Source of the DNA: Bacteroidales bacterium
GTDB taxonomy: Bacteria; Bacteroidota; Bacteroidia; Bacteroidales; B18-G4
Assembly (NCBI GenBank): GCA_030618905.1
Contig: JAUXCL010000096.1
Span: 1 to 8,390, forward strand
Direction: 5' to 3'
Length of the DNA: 8,390 bases
The notes under the pieces were generated by a model, which was not told the origin of the DNA, made no database searches, and worked only from the letters and a program-made list of their open reading frames with translations. Numbering within the stretch: the stretch's first letter is position 1; every line of letters begins with the position of its first letter. The position numbers and the translations under genes were made by a program. Below, in pieces: positions 1 to 7,389 of the stretch.

Positions 1-714
1 GCAGCAGGTATGGGAACCAGACTAAGGCCCCTTACCGACCGTACCCCAAAAGCCCTGATCGGAGTGGCGGGAATGCCCATGATTGGGAGATTGATCCACA
101 AGTTAAAAGCATTTGGGATTGACCAGATTATCATCAATATCCATCATTTTCCGGAGCAGATTGAGGCATACCTGAAAAAGAATAAGGATTTCGATATAGA
201 AATTGTACTCTCTGATGAGCGATCAGATCTTATGGATACAGGTGGCGGGCTAAAAAGAGCCAAATGGTTCCTTGATGGCAAAAGTCCATTTATTTTGCAT
301 AACGTAGATGTTTTTTCTGATATTAACCTGCAGAAGATGATTTCATTTCATCAACAACAAAAACCGATCGCCACCCTGGCGGTCAGGCACCGGAACTCCT
401 CCAGGTTCCTTTTGTTTGACGATCAGATGAGGTTAAATGGCTGGCAGAATGAAAAAACCAATGAAACTATATTGGTCAGCATACCCACAGTGCCCTTAAA
501 AAAATTAGCTTTCAGCGGAATTCATGTCATCGATCCGGAAATTTTTGAATTGCTTGATGAAAAAGGCCCATTTCGTATTATCGACAGCTATTTGGATATT
601 GCCAGCACAGCGCGAATTATGGGGTTTGAAGACAGTAATGGGTATTTTGTTGACATGGGAACCGTTGATGGTTTGGAGCAAGCGGAGAAGATTATTAAAG
701 CACGTGAAGAGTGA
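1..714 (+). CDS. Sugar-1-phosphate nucleotidyltransferase, MurU-like (5'-truncated by window)
   Basis: Cytoplasmic enzyme of the NTP_transferase (GT-A-like) family, which transfers a nucleotidyl group to a sugar 1-phosphate. The frame is open from base 1 and begins AAGMGTRLRPLT, the GxGTR nucleotide-binding loop, followed by the PK motif with Lys at window codon 17. The ATG at base 10 lies inside this loop, so it is not the start; roughly 6-10 N-terminal residues are missing. Other hallmarks are DTGGGLKRA, HNVDVFSD (metal-binding Asp at codon 103), FSGIHVI and a C-terminal VDMGTVDGLEQAEK. Length (about 245 residues when complete) and motifs resemble Bacteroidota relatives of MurU (MurNAc-1-P uridylyltransferase, cell-wall recycling) and of sugar guanylyl- or thymidylyltransferases. 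The substrate cannot be decided from sequence. A kinase partner such as AmgK, if present, would lie upstream, outside the window. Confidence 0.9.
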   Translation, partial: AAGMGTRLRPLTDRTPKALIGVAGMPMIGRLIHKLKAFGIDQIIINIHHFPEQIEAYLKKNKDFDIEIVLSDERSDLMDTGGGLKRAKWFLDGKSPFILHNVDVFSDINLQKMISFHQQQKPIATLAVRHRNSSRFLLFDDQMRLNGWQNEKTNETILVSIPTVPLKKLAFSGIHVIDPEIFELLDEKGPFRIIDSYLDIASTARIMGFEDSNGYFVDMGTVDGLEQAEKIIKAREE

Positions 715-784
715 TCGTGAAGTGGAGCGAGGCGAAGCCAAGTGACATCCCGCCGGAGGCGGGGCGTGAAAATTAATCGTTTAA
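715..784. repeat. GC-rich intergenic segment with hairpin and CGTGAA direct repeats
   Basis: The spacer between the nucleotidyltransferase stop and the nuclease start is much richer in GC than its surroundings: about 70% over 722-764, counted by eye. It contains a perfect 6-bp stem with a GGA loop (CCCGCC at 749-754, GGCGGG at 758-763), extendable by a T-G pair. A small GGC-GAA-GCC hairpin lies at 731-739. CGTGAA occurs at 716-721 and 765-770, flanking the GC-rich core, and once more inside the upstream gene at 703-708. No T-tract follows the main hairpin, so it is not a classical intrinsic terminator. It could be a dispersed REP- or MITE-like element, but a single copy cannot prove that. Confidence 0.45.
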
Positions 785-3646
785 ATGACTTTTTTAGAGA
801 GATCGGCGGATTTTATCATCAAAAACCACAGGGATAATCTATCCTCCCTCTGTGTGGTGCTTCCAAACAAGCGGGCATCATTATTCCTTCGGTCCTACCT
901 GGCAAAGCATATTGAAAAGCCCTTTTTTACTCCACAATTCTATACTATAGAAACCCTGGCTCAGGAATTATCAGGCTTAATGATCATTGACAATATCAAC
1001 CTGCTGTTCTTGCTCTACGAGGTGCATAAAAGCATAGAAGCTGAACAGGTTCAAGACTTCGACCAGTTTATGAAGTGGGGCAATGTGCTGATCGCCGATT
1101 TTAATGATATAGACAAATACCTGGTTGATGCCTCTGGTATTTTTTCTTATTTAAGTGAAACCAAGGTCATAGAGAAATGGAACCTTGGTGAGGGGCAGCT
1201 CAGCGATTTCGAACTAAATTACCTTCGGTTTTTCAATTCTCTGTATCCCTATTATAAGGATTTTACAAAAAAATTATCGCAAAAAAAACAAGGTTACCAG
1301 GGATTGGCATCAAGAACGGCCATCGACAAGATTGCAGGACATCCACTGCTTGATAAATTTCATCAATTCCTGTTTATTGGATTCAATGCCCTGACAGTGT
1401 CAGAAGAAAAGATCATCAAAACACTGTTTGACCATGGAAAAGCAGATATACTATGGGATGCAGATGAATATTACATGAATAATGAAGTCCAGGAAGCAGG
1501 AAAATTTCTCCGGAATTACAGAAGGAAGTGGAATTTGCAGGATTTCAAATGGATTGAAAAAAACTTTGAAACAGGCAGAAAAAATATTGATGTAATTGGG
1601 ATCCCCAAAATTGCAGGACAAGCAAAAGTTGCCGGTGAACTTATTTCCACTATTCCTTTAGCAGAACAAGAACGGGTTCAAAATGCAATTGTACTGGCAG
1701 ATGAGACTTTACTGCTTCCTATGTTGAACTCCATACCGAAGGAAGTCAACTCTTTTAATGTCACCATGGGCCTGGGCCTGGACAAAACGCCATTATTTAC
1801 CATGCTGGATGGGATCATGGCCATGCATGAAAATGCTGAAAGGTTGAAAAGTCTTAGAAGCAAGGGTAAGGAAAGCTTTTTTACAAGAGATTTTCTAAAA
1901 ATCCTTAAGCATCCCTACACAAGGAATCTTGAGTATATCAGCGATAGCCCTTTGCCTCTGGCTAACTTTATTGACAGCTTAAACCGATCAAACAAGGTAT
2001 TCATTACGGCAAGTGAATGTAAAGCCTATATTGGTTCAGGTAACGATCTTGTAAACACTTTTTTTTCACTCATATTGCAAAGCTGGGAGCATCCGGTTGA
2101 AGCCCTTCACGGGATGCTGAAACTGGTTCACCAACTCCGGGATATCTTAATTATCAAGAAAGCACAAACGGGTGTTGATCAAAAACTAGATATCGAATAT
2201 TTATATGCTTTCTCGAAAGTAATCACCAGTATGATCAACATCCTGGAAACTTACCAGGCCGAATTAAAACTTAAAACATTGCGCAGGGTTTTTAACAGTA
2301 TCAGCAGGATGTCGTCATTGCCTTTTTACGGTGAGCCCTTGCATGGCATTCAGATCATGGGGATGTTGGAAACCAGGGCTCTCGATTTCGAGAGGGTCAT
2401 CTTATTATCTGCCAATGAAGGCATTTTGCCAATGGGCAAGAACTACAATAGCTTTATCCCCTATGATATTCGCAGAGAATTCAATTTGCCCACTTTCCGT
2501 GAAAAAGACTCCATCTTTGCTTATCATTTTTACCGCCTGCTCCAACGTGCCCGGGATATTACATTAATTTACAATACGGAGTCGGATGCCTTAGGAGGAG
2601 GCGACAAATCGCGTTTCATTACCCAAATGTTATATGAGCTGAAAAAAAAGAATCCGGACATCAGGATCCGTGAAAGATTGCTCAGCAGTGAAATCGATAG
2701 TGAATTACCTGTTCCGGTCACTGTGTCCAAAACAGAAGATGTTTTAGCCAGGTTACAGAAAAAAGCGCTGACCGGTTTTTCACCCAGCTCAATCAATACA
2801 TTCATTCGTTGTCCCTTGAAGTTTTACTTCATGGAAATCATGAAAATTGGAGAAGCAGAGGAAATAGAAGAAAACATTGATGCGGCAACCATGGGGAAGG
2901 TAATTCACCAGGCACTCAATGAGCTGCTCAAACCCATGATCAACAAAAACCTGATTAATGATCCGCCTGAATTCAGCCACAAGGATATTAAAGATAAAAT
3001 TGAGCAGGCACTGCAGGAACATTTTAAGGGCGGTGATACCAGTCATGGTAAAAACTACCTTATTTCCAAAGTAGCTGTCCAGTTTGTCAGGAATTTCTTT
3101 CGCCCCGAGGTGATCAATAAAATGAAAGGGGAAAGTAGCGCCTGGTTCATCAGGCACCTGGAGCAGGAATTCAGAACGCAAATTCCCGTTCAAATCAAGG
3201 ATAAAAATCTTTCTGTTATGATCAAAGGAACGATCGACAGGGTTGATGAAATGGATGGGAAGCACCTCGTGATCGATTATAAGACCGGACAAGTTAAATC
3301 AAACTATCTCAAAATCAATTCATGGGAAGAAATCACAGGCGGGAGCAATTACGCTCAAGCCTTGCAATTACTCATTTATGCTTATCTCTTATTGAAGAAT
3401 AGTCCGGGAGATGGCCAATCGGCATATGCAGGTATCATTGCGCTGCCCAAGCCCAGTCAGGCAGTACAAGTATTGATTTATCAAAAAGAAAAACTTGAAA
3501 TTGACGGGGATAGCCTGGTGGAAATAGAAACCTTACTCCAAAATTTATTCATTCAGATCTTTGATCCTGACACAGCTTTTTCTCAGACGGAGGAGCTTGA
3601 TAATTGCGATTATTGTCCGTTTCAGAATGTTTGTGGAAGGGGGTAA
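785..3646 (+). CDS. AddB-like PD-(D/E)XK nuclease with 4Fe-4S cluster
   Basis: Probable nuclease subunit of an AddAB-type helicase-nuclease, which resects double-strand breaks for recombination and degrades linear DNA in the cytoplasm. The N-terminus (SLCVVLPNKRASLFLRSYL) resembles the inactivated helicase domain of Bacteroidota AddB, with no Walker A P-loop. Residues about 521-550 carry the UvrD-like stretch GIQIMGMLETRALDFERVIL followed by LSANEGILP. The C-terminal nuclease domain shows MGKVIH (His708), GTIDRVD (Asp818) and IDYKTG (Asp831, Lys833). Cys676 in FIRCPLKFYF with C941-x2-C944-x5-C950 matches the split iron-sulfur motif of B. subtilis AddB. At 953 residues it is shorter than Firmicute AddB (about 1160) but normal for this phylum. 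The start has no Shine-Dalgarno, and an in-frame TAA lies just upstream (782-784). The addA partner is not in the window. It converges with the next gene over 30 bp. Confidence 0.9.
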   Translation: MTFLERSADFIIKNHRDNLSSLCVVLPNKRASLFLRSYLAKHIEKPFFTPQFYTIETLAQELSGLMIIDNINLLFLLYEVHKSIEAEQVQDFDQFMKWGNVLIADFNDIDKYLVDASGIFSYLSETKVIEKWNLGEGQLSDFELNYLRFFNSLYPYYKDFTKKLSQKKQGYQGLASRTAIDKIAGHPLLDKFHQFLFIGFNALTVSEEKIIKTLFDHGKADILWDADEYYMNNEVQEAGKFLRNYRRKWNLQDFKWIEKNFETGRKNIDVIGIPKIAGQAKVAGELISTIPLAEQERVQNAIVLADETLLLPMLNSIPKEVNSFNVTMGLGLDKTPLFTMLDGIMAMHENAERLKSLRSKGKESFFTRDFLKILKHPYTRNLEYISDSPLPLANFIDSLNRSNKVFITASECKAYIGSGNDLVNTFFSLILQSWEHPVEALHGMLKLVHQLRDILIIKKAQTGVDQKLDIEYLYAFSKVITSMINILETYQAELKLKTLRRVFNSISRMSSLPFYGEPLHGIQIMGMLETRALDFERVILLSANEGILPMGKNYNSFIPYDIRREFNLPTFREKDSIFAYHFYRLLQRARDITLIYNTESDALGGGDKSRFITQMLYELKKKNPDIRIRERLLSSEIDSELPVPVTVSKTEDVLARLQKKALTGFSPSSINTFIRCPLKFYFMEIMKIGEAEEIEENIDAATMGKVIHQALNELLKPMINKNLINDPPEFSHKDIKDKIEQALQEHFKGGDTSHGKNYLISKVAVQFVRNFFRPEVINKMKGESSAWFIRHLEQEFRTQIPVQIKDKNLSVMIKGTIDRVDEMDGKHLVIDYKTGQVKSNYLKINSWEEITGGSNYAQALQLLIYAYLLLKNSPGDGQSAYAGIIALPKPSQAVQVLIYQKEKLEIDGDSLVEIETLLQNLFIQIFDPDTAFSQTEELDNCDYCPFQNVCGRG

Positions 3647-3648
3647 AA

Positions 3649-3672
3649 GTTGTCGGTTGTCAGTTGTCAGTT
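3649..3672. repeat. Tandem heptamer repeat GTTGTC(A/G), 3.4 copies
   Basis: The 30-bp gap between the convergent AddB-like and MEMO/AMMECR1 genes is almost filled by a 7-bp tandem repeat: GTTGTCG at 3649-3655, GTTGTCA at 3656-3662, GTTGTCA at 3663-3669, then GTT. Because it lies between two stop codons it is not translated in either gene. No strong hairpin with a T-run is visible here, so neither convergent gene has an obvious intrinsic terminator. Short tandem heptamers are known as dispersed repeats in some bacteria (for example the STRR heptamers of cyanobacteria). Whether this one recurs in the genome cannot be seen from one copy. Confidence 0.8.
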
Positions 3673-3676
3673 CCCG

Positions 3677-5194
3677 CTACTGCTCTCCGAAAACAAGTGC
3701 CTCATAGATATAAATATCCGCATCCTTCCATCCATCCCATCCTATTCTGGCTTTATCTTTGGCACAGTGGCCAAGGTATTCTTCTTTTGACCAGCCTGTT
3801 TGAGATCCAACCTGGGGCAGGAAGGTTCCTGATGCACTGCCTTTCTGAATATATATCCCATGTTTGCCCATTTCGATTTCATCGATAGAGCTGATTTTTC
3901 TCATCGGTGTAAGAACAGAAATTTCAATCATCAGGTCATCGATCTCTGTTGCATTGACTCTTGGAAACCGGTAATCCTGTGTTGCAGATGCGATGGCCAT
4001 CTTCTGGACAATCTTATACAAGGGTTCATCAGCTTTAAACCGGCCAATACAACCCCGCAAACGTTTATCCTTGTACAAAGAAACAAAGGCGCCACAATGC
4101 TCCTGCACCGCATCAGAAAGATCATCCTCATCAATGTGCGGGACCTTATCATTCCTGATGTACTCCTCTACCGTATGGCGGGCAATGCCAAGGAGATCAT
4201 CCTGGTCTTTTTGGCTCAAATTAAAATCAGCCTGTCCTGTAGGTCGCTCTCCCTGGGCCGTCACAACCAAAGAATAATAACCAACCACCCTGTCTTTATC
4301 ACCATAATATTTGACGTCACCGGAATTTTTATACTGTACCTTATGGATCTCATAAGCAGGATTATCTTCGATCATGTACATCAGGCTCAGTGTTGAGCTC
4401 CAACCGCAGCAGCTTGTAGCCAGGTTTGAAATACCTTTCAATGAATTCTCCTCAAGGGTTTTAAGAAATAAATCAGGTTCCCTGGAAACAATTGCTTCGG
4501 CAGTCAAATGGTCCACTTCCTGCGCATTTTCATAGGAAGGATAATGTGAAAAGTCGGTGCTGATCACAAATAAATTATTGCCCTCCAAATAAGGTTTAAG
4601 GATTGCAGCTATCTCCTTGCATGTTGCAGGGTTTTGGGTTCCGATAACAATGGGGATAATCTGAAAGTCCTGTTTTAACCTGTATTGCAGAAAGGGCAAT
4701 TGCACTTCCAGGCTATGCTCTGCATTGTGGGCATCCTTTCTGAAAGTAAATACATTATTATCCTGGCTTAATTCCTTTGCCAGGGGTAAGTTTACCTTTA
4801 CAATTCCGAAGGGCGTTTCATAATGTCCTACATTATATATTGAAGCTCCATCAAATGCGATGCGGTGGCTTGAGGCCAGGATAAAAACATTGTCGAATGC
4901 TGCTTGCTCATCAATTTGATTATAACCGGAGGCGGCAACTTCCCCGGAAAACACGTATCCGGCATGTGGAGCAATGATGGCTTTTACACGATCATACTGA
5001 GGAGGGACCGCATTGGCAAAAATCTTTTTGAGATCTTCCCTTAAGATAATTGGATCATCATCATAGAACTGGCCTGAAACAACCGGTTTTCTGTTAATCA
5101 ATTTCTCGTCATCACCCCTATCCTGGGCATGACAGCCGCTATTAAAGAATAACATCCCTGTGATCATAAGCAGGATATATTTTACCTTACACAT
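3677..5194 (-). CDS. AmmeMemoRadiSam protein B-A fusion (MEMO1-like + AMMECR1-like), putative lipoprotein
   Basis: Fuses two parts of the AmmeMemoRadiSam system, whose bacterial role is unknown. Residues about 36-312 are the MEMO1-like (protein B) domain. His77 (APHAGYVFSG), His110 (ASSH), Asp214 and His217 (STDFSHYP), and Cys262/263 (TSCCGW) correspond to the metal-binding His/Asp/Cys set described for human MEMO1. Residues about 328-503 are the AMMECR1-like (protein A) domain with its hallmark LRGCIG at 379-384. The N-terminus has Lys3 and Lys5, a hydrophobic run, and FFNSGC ending at Cys21, which reads as a lipoprotein signal. The -3 residue (Asn) departs from the classical lipobox. Starting at Met10 or Met14 would destroy this signal; the first Met gives a normal signal length and sits 47 bp from the divergent gene. 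The protein is complete at 505 residues and is probably anchored in the envelope, so substrates would be periplasmic or at the surface. Catalysis is unproven for either domain. Confidence 0.92.
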   Translation of the reverse strand: MCKVKYILLMITGMLFFNSGCHAQDRGDDEKLINRKPVVSGQFYDDDPIILREDLKKIFANAVPPQYDRVKAIIAPHAGYVFSGEVAASGYNQIDEQAAFDNVFILASSHRIAFDGASIYNVGHYETPFGIVKVNLPLAKELSQDNNVFTFRKDAHNAEHSLEVQLPFLQYRLKQDFQIIPIVIGTQNPATCKEIAAILKPYLEGNNLFVISTDFSHYPSYENAQEVDHLTAEAIVSREPDLFLKTLEENSLKGISNLATSCCGWSSTLSLMYMIEDNPAYEIHKVQYKNSGDVKYYGDKDRVVGYYSLVVTAQGERPTGQADFNLSQKDQDDLLGIARHTVEEYIRNDKVPHIDEDDLSDAVQEHCGAFVSLYKDKRLRGCIGRFKADEPLYKIVQKMAIASATQDYRFPRVNATEIDDLMIEISVLTPMRKISSIDEIEMGKHGIYIQKGSASGTFLPQVGSQTGWSKEEYLGHCAKDKARIGWDGWKDADIYIYEALVFGEQ

Positions 5195-5241
5195 AAAATG
5201 ATTATATTCGTATATACATTCTCCAATAACAAATATACAAA
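5195..5241. promoter_or_regulatory. Divergent promoter region with Bacteroidota-type -7 boxes and imperfect dyad
   Basis: This AT-rich 47-bp gap separates two divergent start codons and must hold at least part of both promoters. On the minus strand, TATATTTG (plus coordinates 5230-5237) exactly matches the Bacteroidota -7 consensus TAnnTTTG and would give a leader of about 30 nt for the B-A fusion gene. On the plus strand, TATATTCG (5203-5210) matches with one mismatch and would give a leader of about 25 nt for the membrane protein. No convincing -33 TTTG box was found for either, so strength is uncertain. An imperfect dyad spans 5197-5220: AATG, a 2-nt bulge, TATAT, the loop TCGT, ATATA, CATT. 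It overlaps the plus-strand -7 box and could be an operator. No Shine-Dalgarno is present on either side. Confidence 0.5.
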
Positions 5242-7377
5242 ATGCTCCTCAGAATAGAAAGTGCTTTGCGATATTCTATTTTCATGATGGGGTTCACAGC
5301 CCTGGCCACCCAGATTGTTCTCTTGAGGGAAGCATTGAACATTTTCTATGGGAATGAACTTGTTATTGGGATTCTCCTGGCCAACTGGATGTTGTTAACC
5401 GGGGCAGGAACCTATCTGGGACGCTTTGTGACCCACCAGGAAAATAATTATATCTCTCTAACTCTCAGCCTGTTAATCCTGGCTGCTTTGCCTTTACTCA
5501 CCGTTATTGGCCTGAACCTTGCTGCCCATGCTATCGTTCATCCGGGGGTGCTATTCAGTCCTGGTCAGGTTGTACTGCTGACCTTCACAGTTCTGGCTCC
5601 ATTTTGCATGCTGTCAGGGGCGCTTTTCACCTTTTTCAGCACTGCATTATCAGGAGTTTCCAGGCAGTTCAGTATCGGCCGGGTTTATGGGATCGAAGCA
5701 ATTGGGAGCATATGTGGTGGACTCATTTTCAGTTTACTGCTCTTCCATTGGCTGAGCACTTTTCAATCGCTGTATTTGTTGTTTTGGCTGAACCTCAGCG
5801 CAGTGATGATCTTATCAATTTCCAATAAGTACCGTTGGCTGATGCTTGTTGCCGGTTTGTATGCGATTTCAATCATCCCACTGGTCATTTTCGCAGATAT
5901 AGATCTGAAAATAACCCAAATTCAATATCCTGATCAAGAGATAATTGCGCACAGGGAAACACCATACGGTAAAATTGTCTTAACTGAACAGGCAGGGCAG
6001 ATCAATTTCTATGATAACGCTGCACTGTATTGCACTTCCCAACAAATCGAACAAAATGAGGAACTCGTCCATTTTACTTTAGCGCAGCACGAGCATCCCA
6101 AAAACATCTTATTGGTCTCAGGCGGGATAGCTGGAACTACACTGGAAATCCTGAAATATCCTGATATACATATTGATTATGTGGAGATCAATCCGGCCTG
6201 GATAGAGATAGGCCATGAATTCACTACAGCGATAACTCATCCTGAAATAAATCCGCTTACGCTTGATGCCCGGAAATACATCCGAAACACCAGTGCAGTA
6301 TACGATGCGGTCATCATAGACTTGCCCCCACCCACAACTGCGCAATTAAACCGCTTCTATACAGCTGAATTTTTCAGGGAGGTAAAATCAGTTTTGAGTA
6401 ATGATGCTGTGGTCTCCACACACCTTCCATCTTCAGCTAATTACATGAGCCCGGAGCAAATCATTTCCCATTCAATGCTCAGCAACTCTCTGAAATCGAC
6501 ATTTGAGCATCTTATCATTTTCCCGGGATCTTATGATTATTTCATCGCTTCTGATGCCACATTGAGTTTCGATATCATAGAGCATTTATTGGATAGGGGG
6601 ATCGTCAATACTTATGTGAATGCTTATTATTATGTGCCGGAATTAGTGAAGATGAGAAGCGATAAAATTATGGAGTCGCTTGATCCCTCCCTTGGTATCA
6701 ACCGTGATTTAAAGCCCAGCTCCTATTTCATCCATCTTCAGTATTGGCTAAGTCACTTTAAATACAATTTCTGGTTCCTGGGGCTTATCCTGATAGTCTT
6801 ATCTGCTGCCGTAATACTTTTTAGCAAGAACATTAATAAAGCACTCTTTATCAGTGGTTTTACAGGAGCTTCAATGGAGTTTGTGCTCATCATCAGCTTC
6901 CAGGTACTGTATGGATACGTCTACCAGATGACAGGTTTATTGATCACCCTGTTTATGGGTGGGCTTGCGACCGGTGCATTAGTCCTGCCAAAGATATGGA
7001 CCCCAAACAGAAGGAAATATTTCCTTTTTCAAATTGCCATTGGCACCCTGGTGATTTTCATACCGCTGGCAATTCAATATCTGTCAGGTTTAAATGGCTT
7101 TGAAACACTCACTATCATTGTTATTAACGGTTTCAGTTTCATGCTCGGATTATTGCTGGGCTTCCAGTTTACCCAGGCTGCATACCTGCAGGACACACCT
7201 GTGAAAACTGCTGCCTCTTCCACTTATGCTGTCGACCTGCTGGGATCAGCAGCCGGCTCATTGGCAACTGCATTGATCCTGGTACCCTTGCTGGGTATTG
7301 TTGAAACATGCATGATCATCGCCGGAATAAACTTTTTGATCAGCATATTCGTTTTAAAAATAAGAAGAAAAGTTTAA
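5242..7377 (+). CDS. Polytopic membrane protein with central spermidine-synthase-like domain
   Basis: By eye this has about 14 membrane helices in a 7 + soluble domain + 7 layout. The central domain (about 225-500) has the spermidine synthase/methyltransferase Rossmann fold: SGGIAGT (293-299) at the nucleotide loop, YVEINPAW (Glu315) for ribose, LDARKYI (Asp342) and VIIDLPPP (Asp360), then the TTAQLNRFYT stretch typical of membrane SpeE-like proteins. The Asp of GGGDGG is Ile296, and the second Asp of the D-x-x-D site is Pro363, so true aminopropyltransferase activity is unlikely. Positive charges (R61, R141, R147, K196, R198, K529, K533, K584, R590-K592, C-terminal RRK) fit an N-in, C-in topology with the soluble domain outside. 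The two membrane halves resemble each other. The gene lies 12 bp before the radical SAM gene and is probably co-transcribed with it. Substrate and function are unknown. Confidence 0.85.
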   Translation: MLLRIESALRYSIFMMGFTALATQIVLLREALNIFYGNELVIGILLANWMLLTGAGTYLGRFVTHQENNYISLTLSLLILAALPLLTVIGLNLAAHAIVHPGVLFSPGQVVLLTFTVLAPFCMLSGALFTFFSTALSGVSRQFSIGRVYGIEAIGSICGGLIFSLLLFHWLSTFQSLYLLFWLNLSAVMILSISNKYRWLMLVAGLYAISIIPLVIFADIDLKITQIQYPDQEIIAHRETPYGKIVLTEQAGQINFYDNAALYCTSQQIEQNEELVHFTLAQHEHPKNILLVSGGIAGTTLEILKYPDIHIDYVEINPAWIEIGHEFTTAITHPEINPLTLDARKYIRNTSAVYDAVIIDLPPPTTAQLNRFYTAEFFREVKSVLSNDAVVSTHLPSSANYMSPEQIISHSMLSNSLKSTFEHLIIFPGSYDYFIASDATLSFDIIEHLLDRGIVNTYVNAYYYVPELVKMRSDKIMESLDPSLGINRDLKPSSYFIHLQYWLSHFKYNFWFLGLILIVLSAAVILFSKNINKALFISGFTGASMEFVLIISFQVLYGYVYQMTGLLITLFMGGLATGALVLPKIWTPNRRKYFLFQIAIGTLVIFIPLAIQYLSGLNGFETLTIIVINGFSFMLGLLLGFQFTQAAYLQDTPVKTAASSTYAVDLLGSAAGSLATALILVPLLGIVETCMIIAGINFLISIFVLKIRRKV

Positions 7378-7389
7378 TTTTATCCATTG

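Noticed and set aside
10..714. ATG at base 10 as the true start of the nucleotidyltransferase
   Set aside because: It lies inside the conserved GxGTR loop, and the frame is open to base 1 with the expected AAG residues before it.
748..764. Intrinsic terminator of the nucleotidyltransferase gene
   Set aside because: The hairpin is followed by GCGTGAAAATT rather than a T-tract.
2789..3292. Minus-strand open frame of 167 codons
   Set aside because: It lies wholly inside the nuclease domain of the AddB-like gene, opposite conserved motifs, and resembles no family I recognise.
3649..3672. CRISPR-like repeat
   Set aside because: The 7-bp units are directly adjacent with no spacers, and no cas gene is present. 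The nearby PD-(D/E)XK protein is AddB-like by length and helicase-like region, not Cas4.
3860..4396. Plus-strand open frame of 178 codons
   Set aside because: It is antisense to the AMMECR1 and MEMO domains of the fusion gene, whose motifs are clear; it is a shadow frame.
5242..7377. Calling the membrane protein a spermidine synthase (speE)
   Set aside because: Two key acidic positions are Ile and Pro, and the membrane architecture differs from soluble SpeE; only domain similarity is supported.
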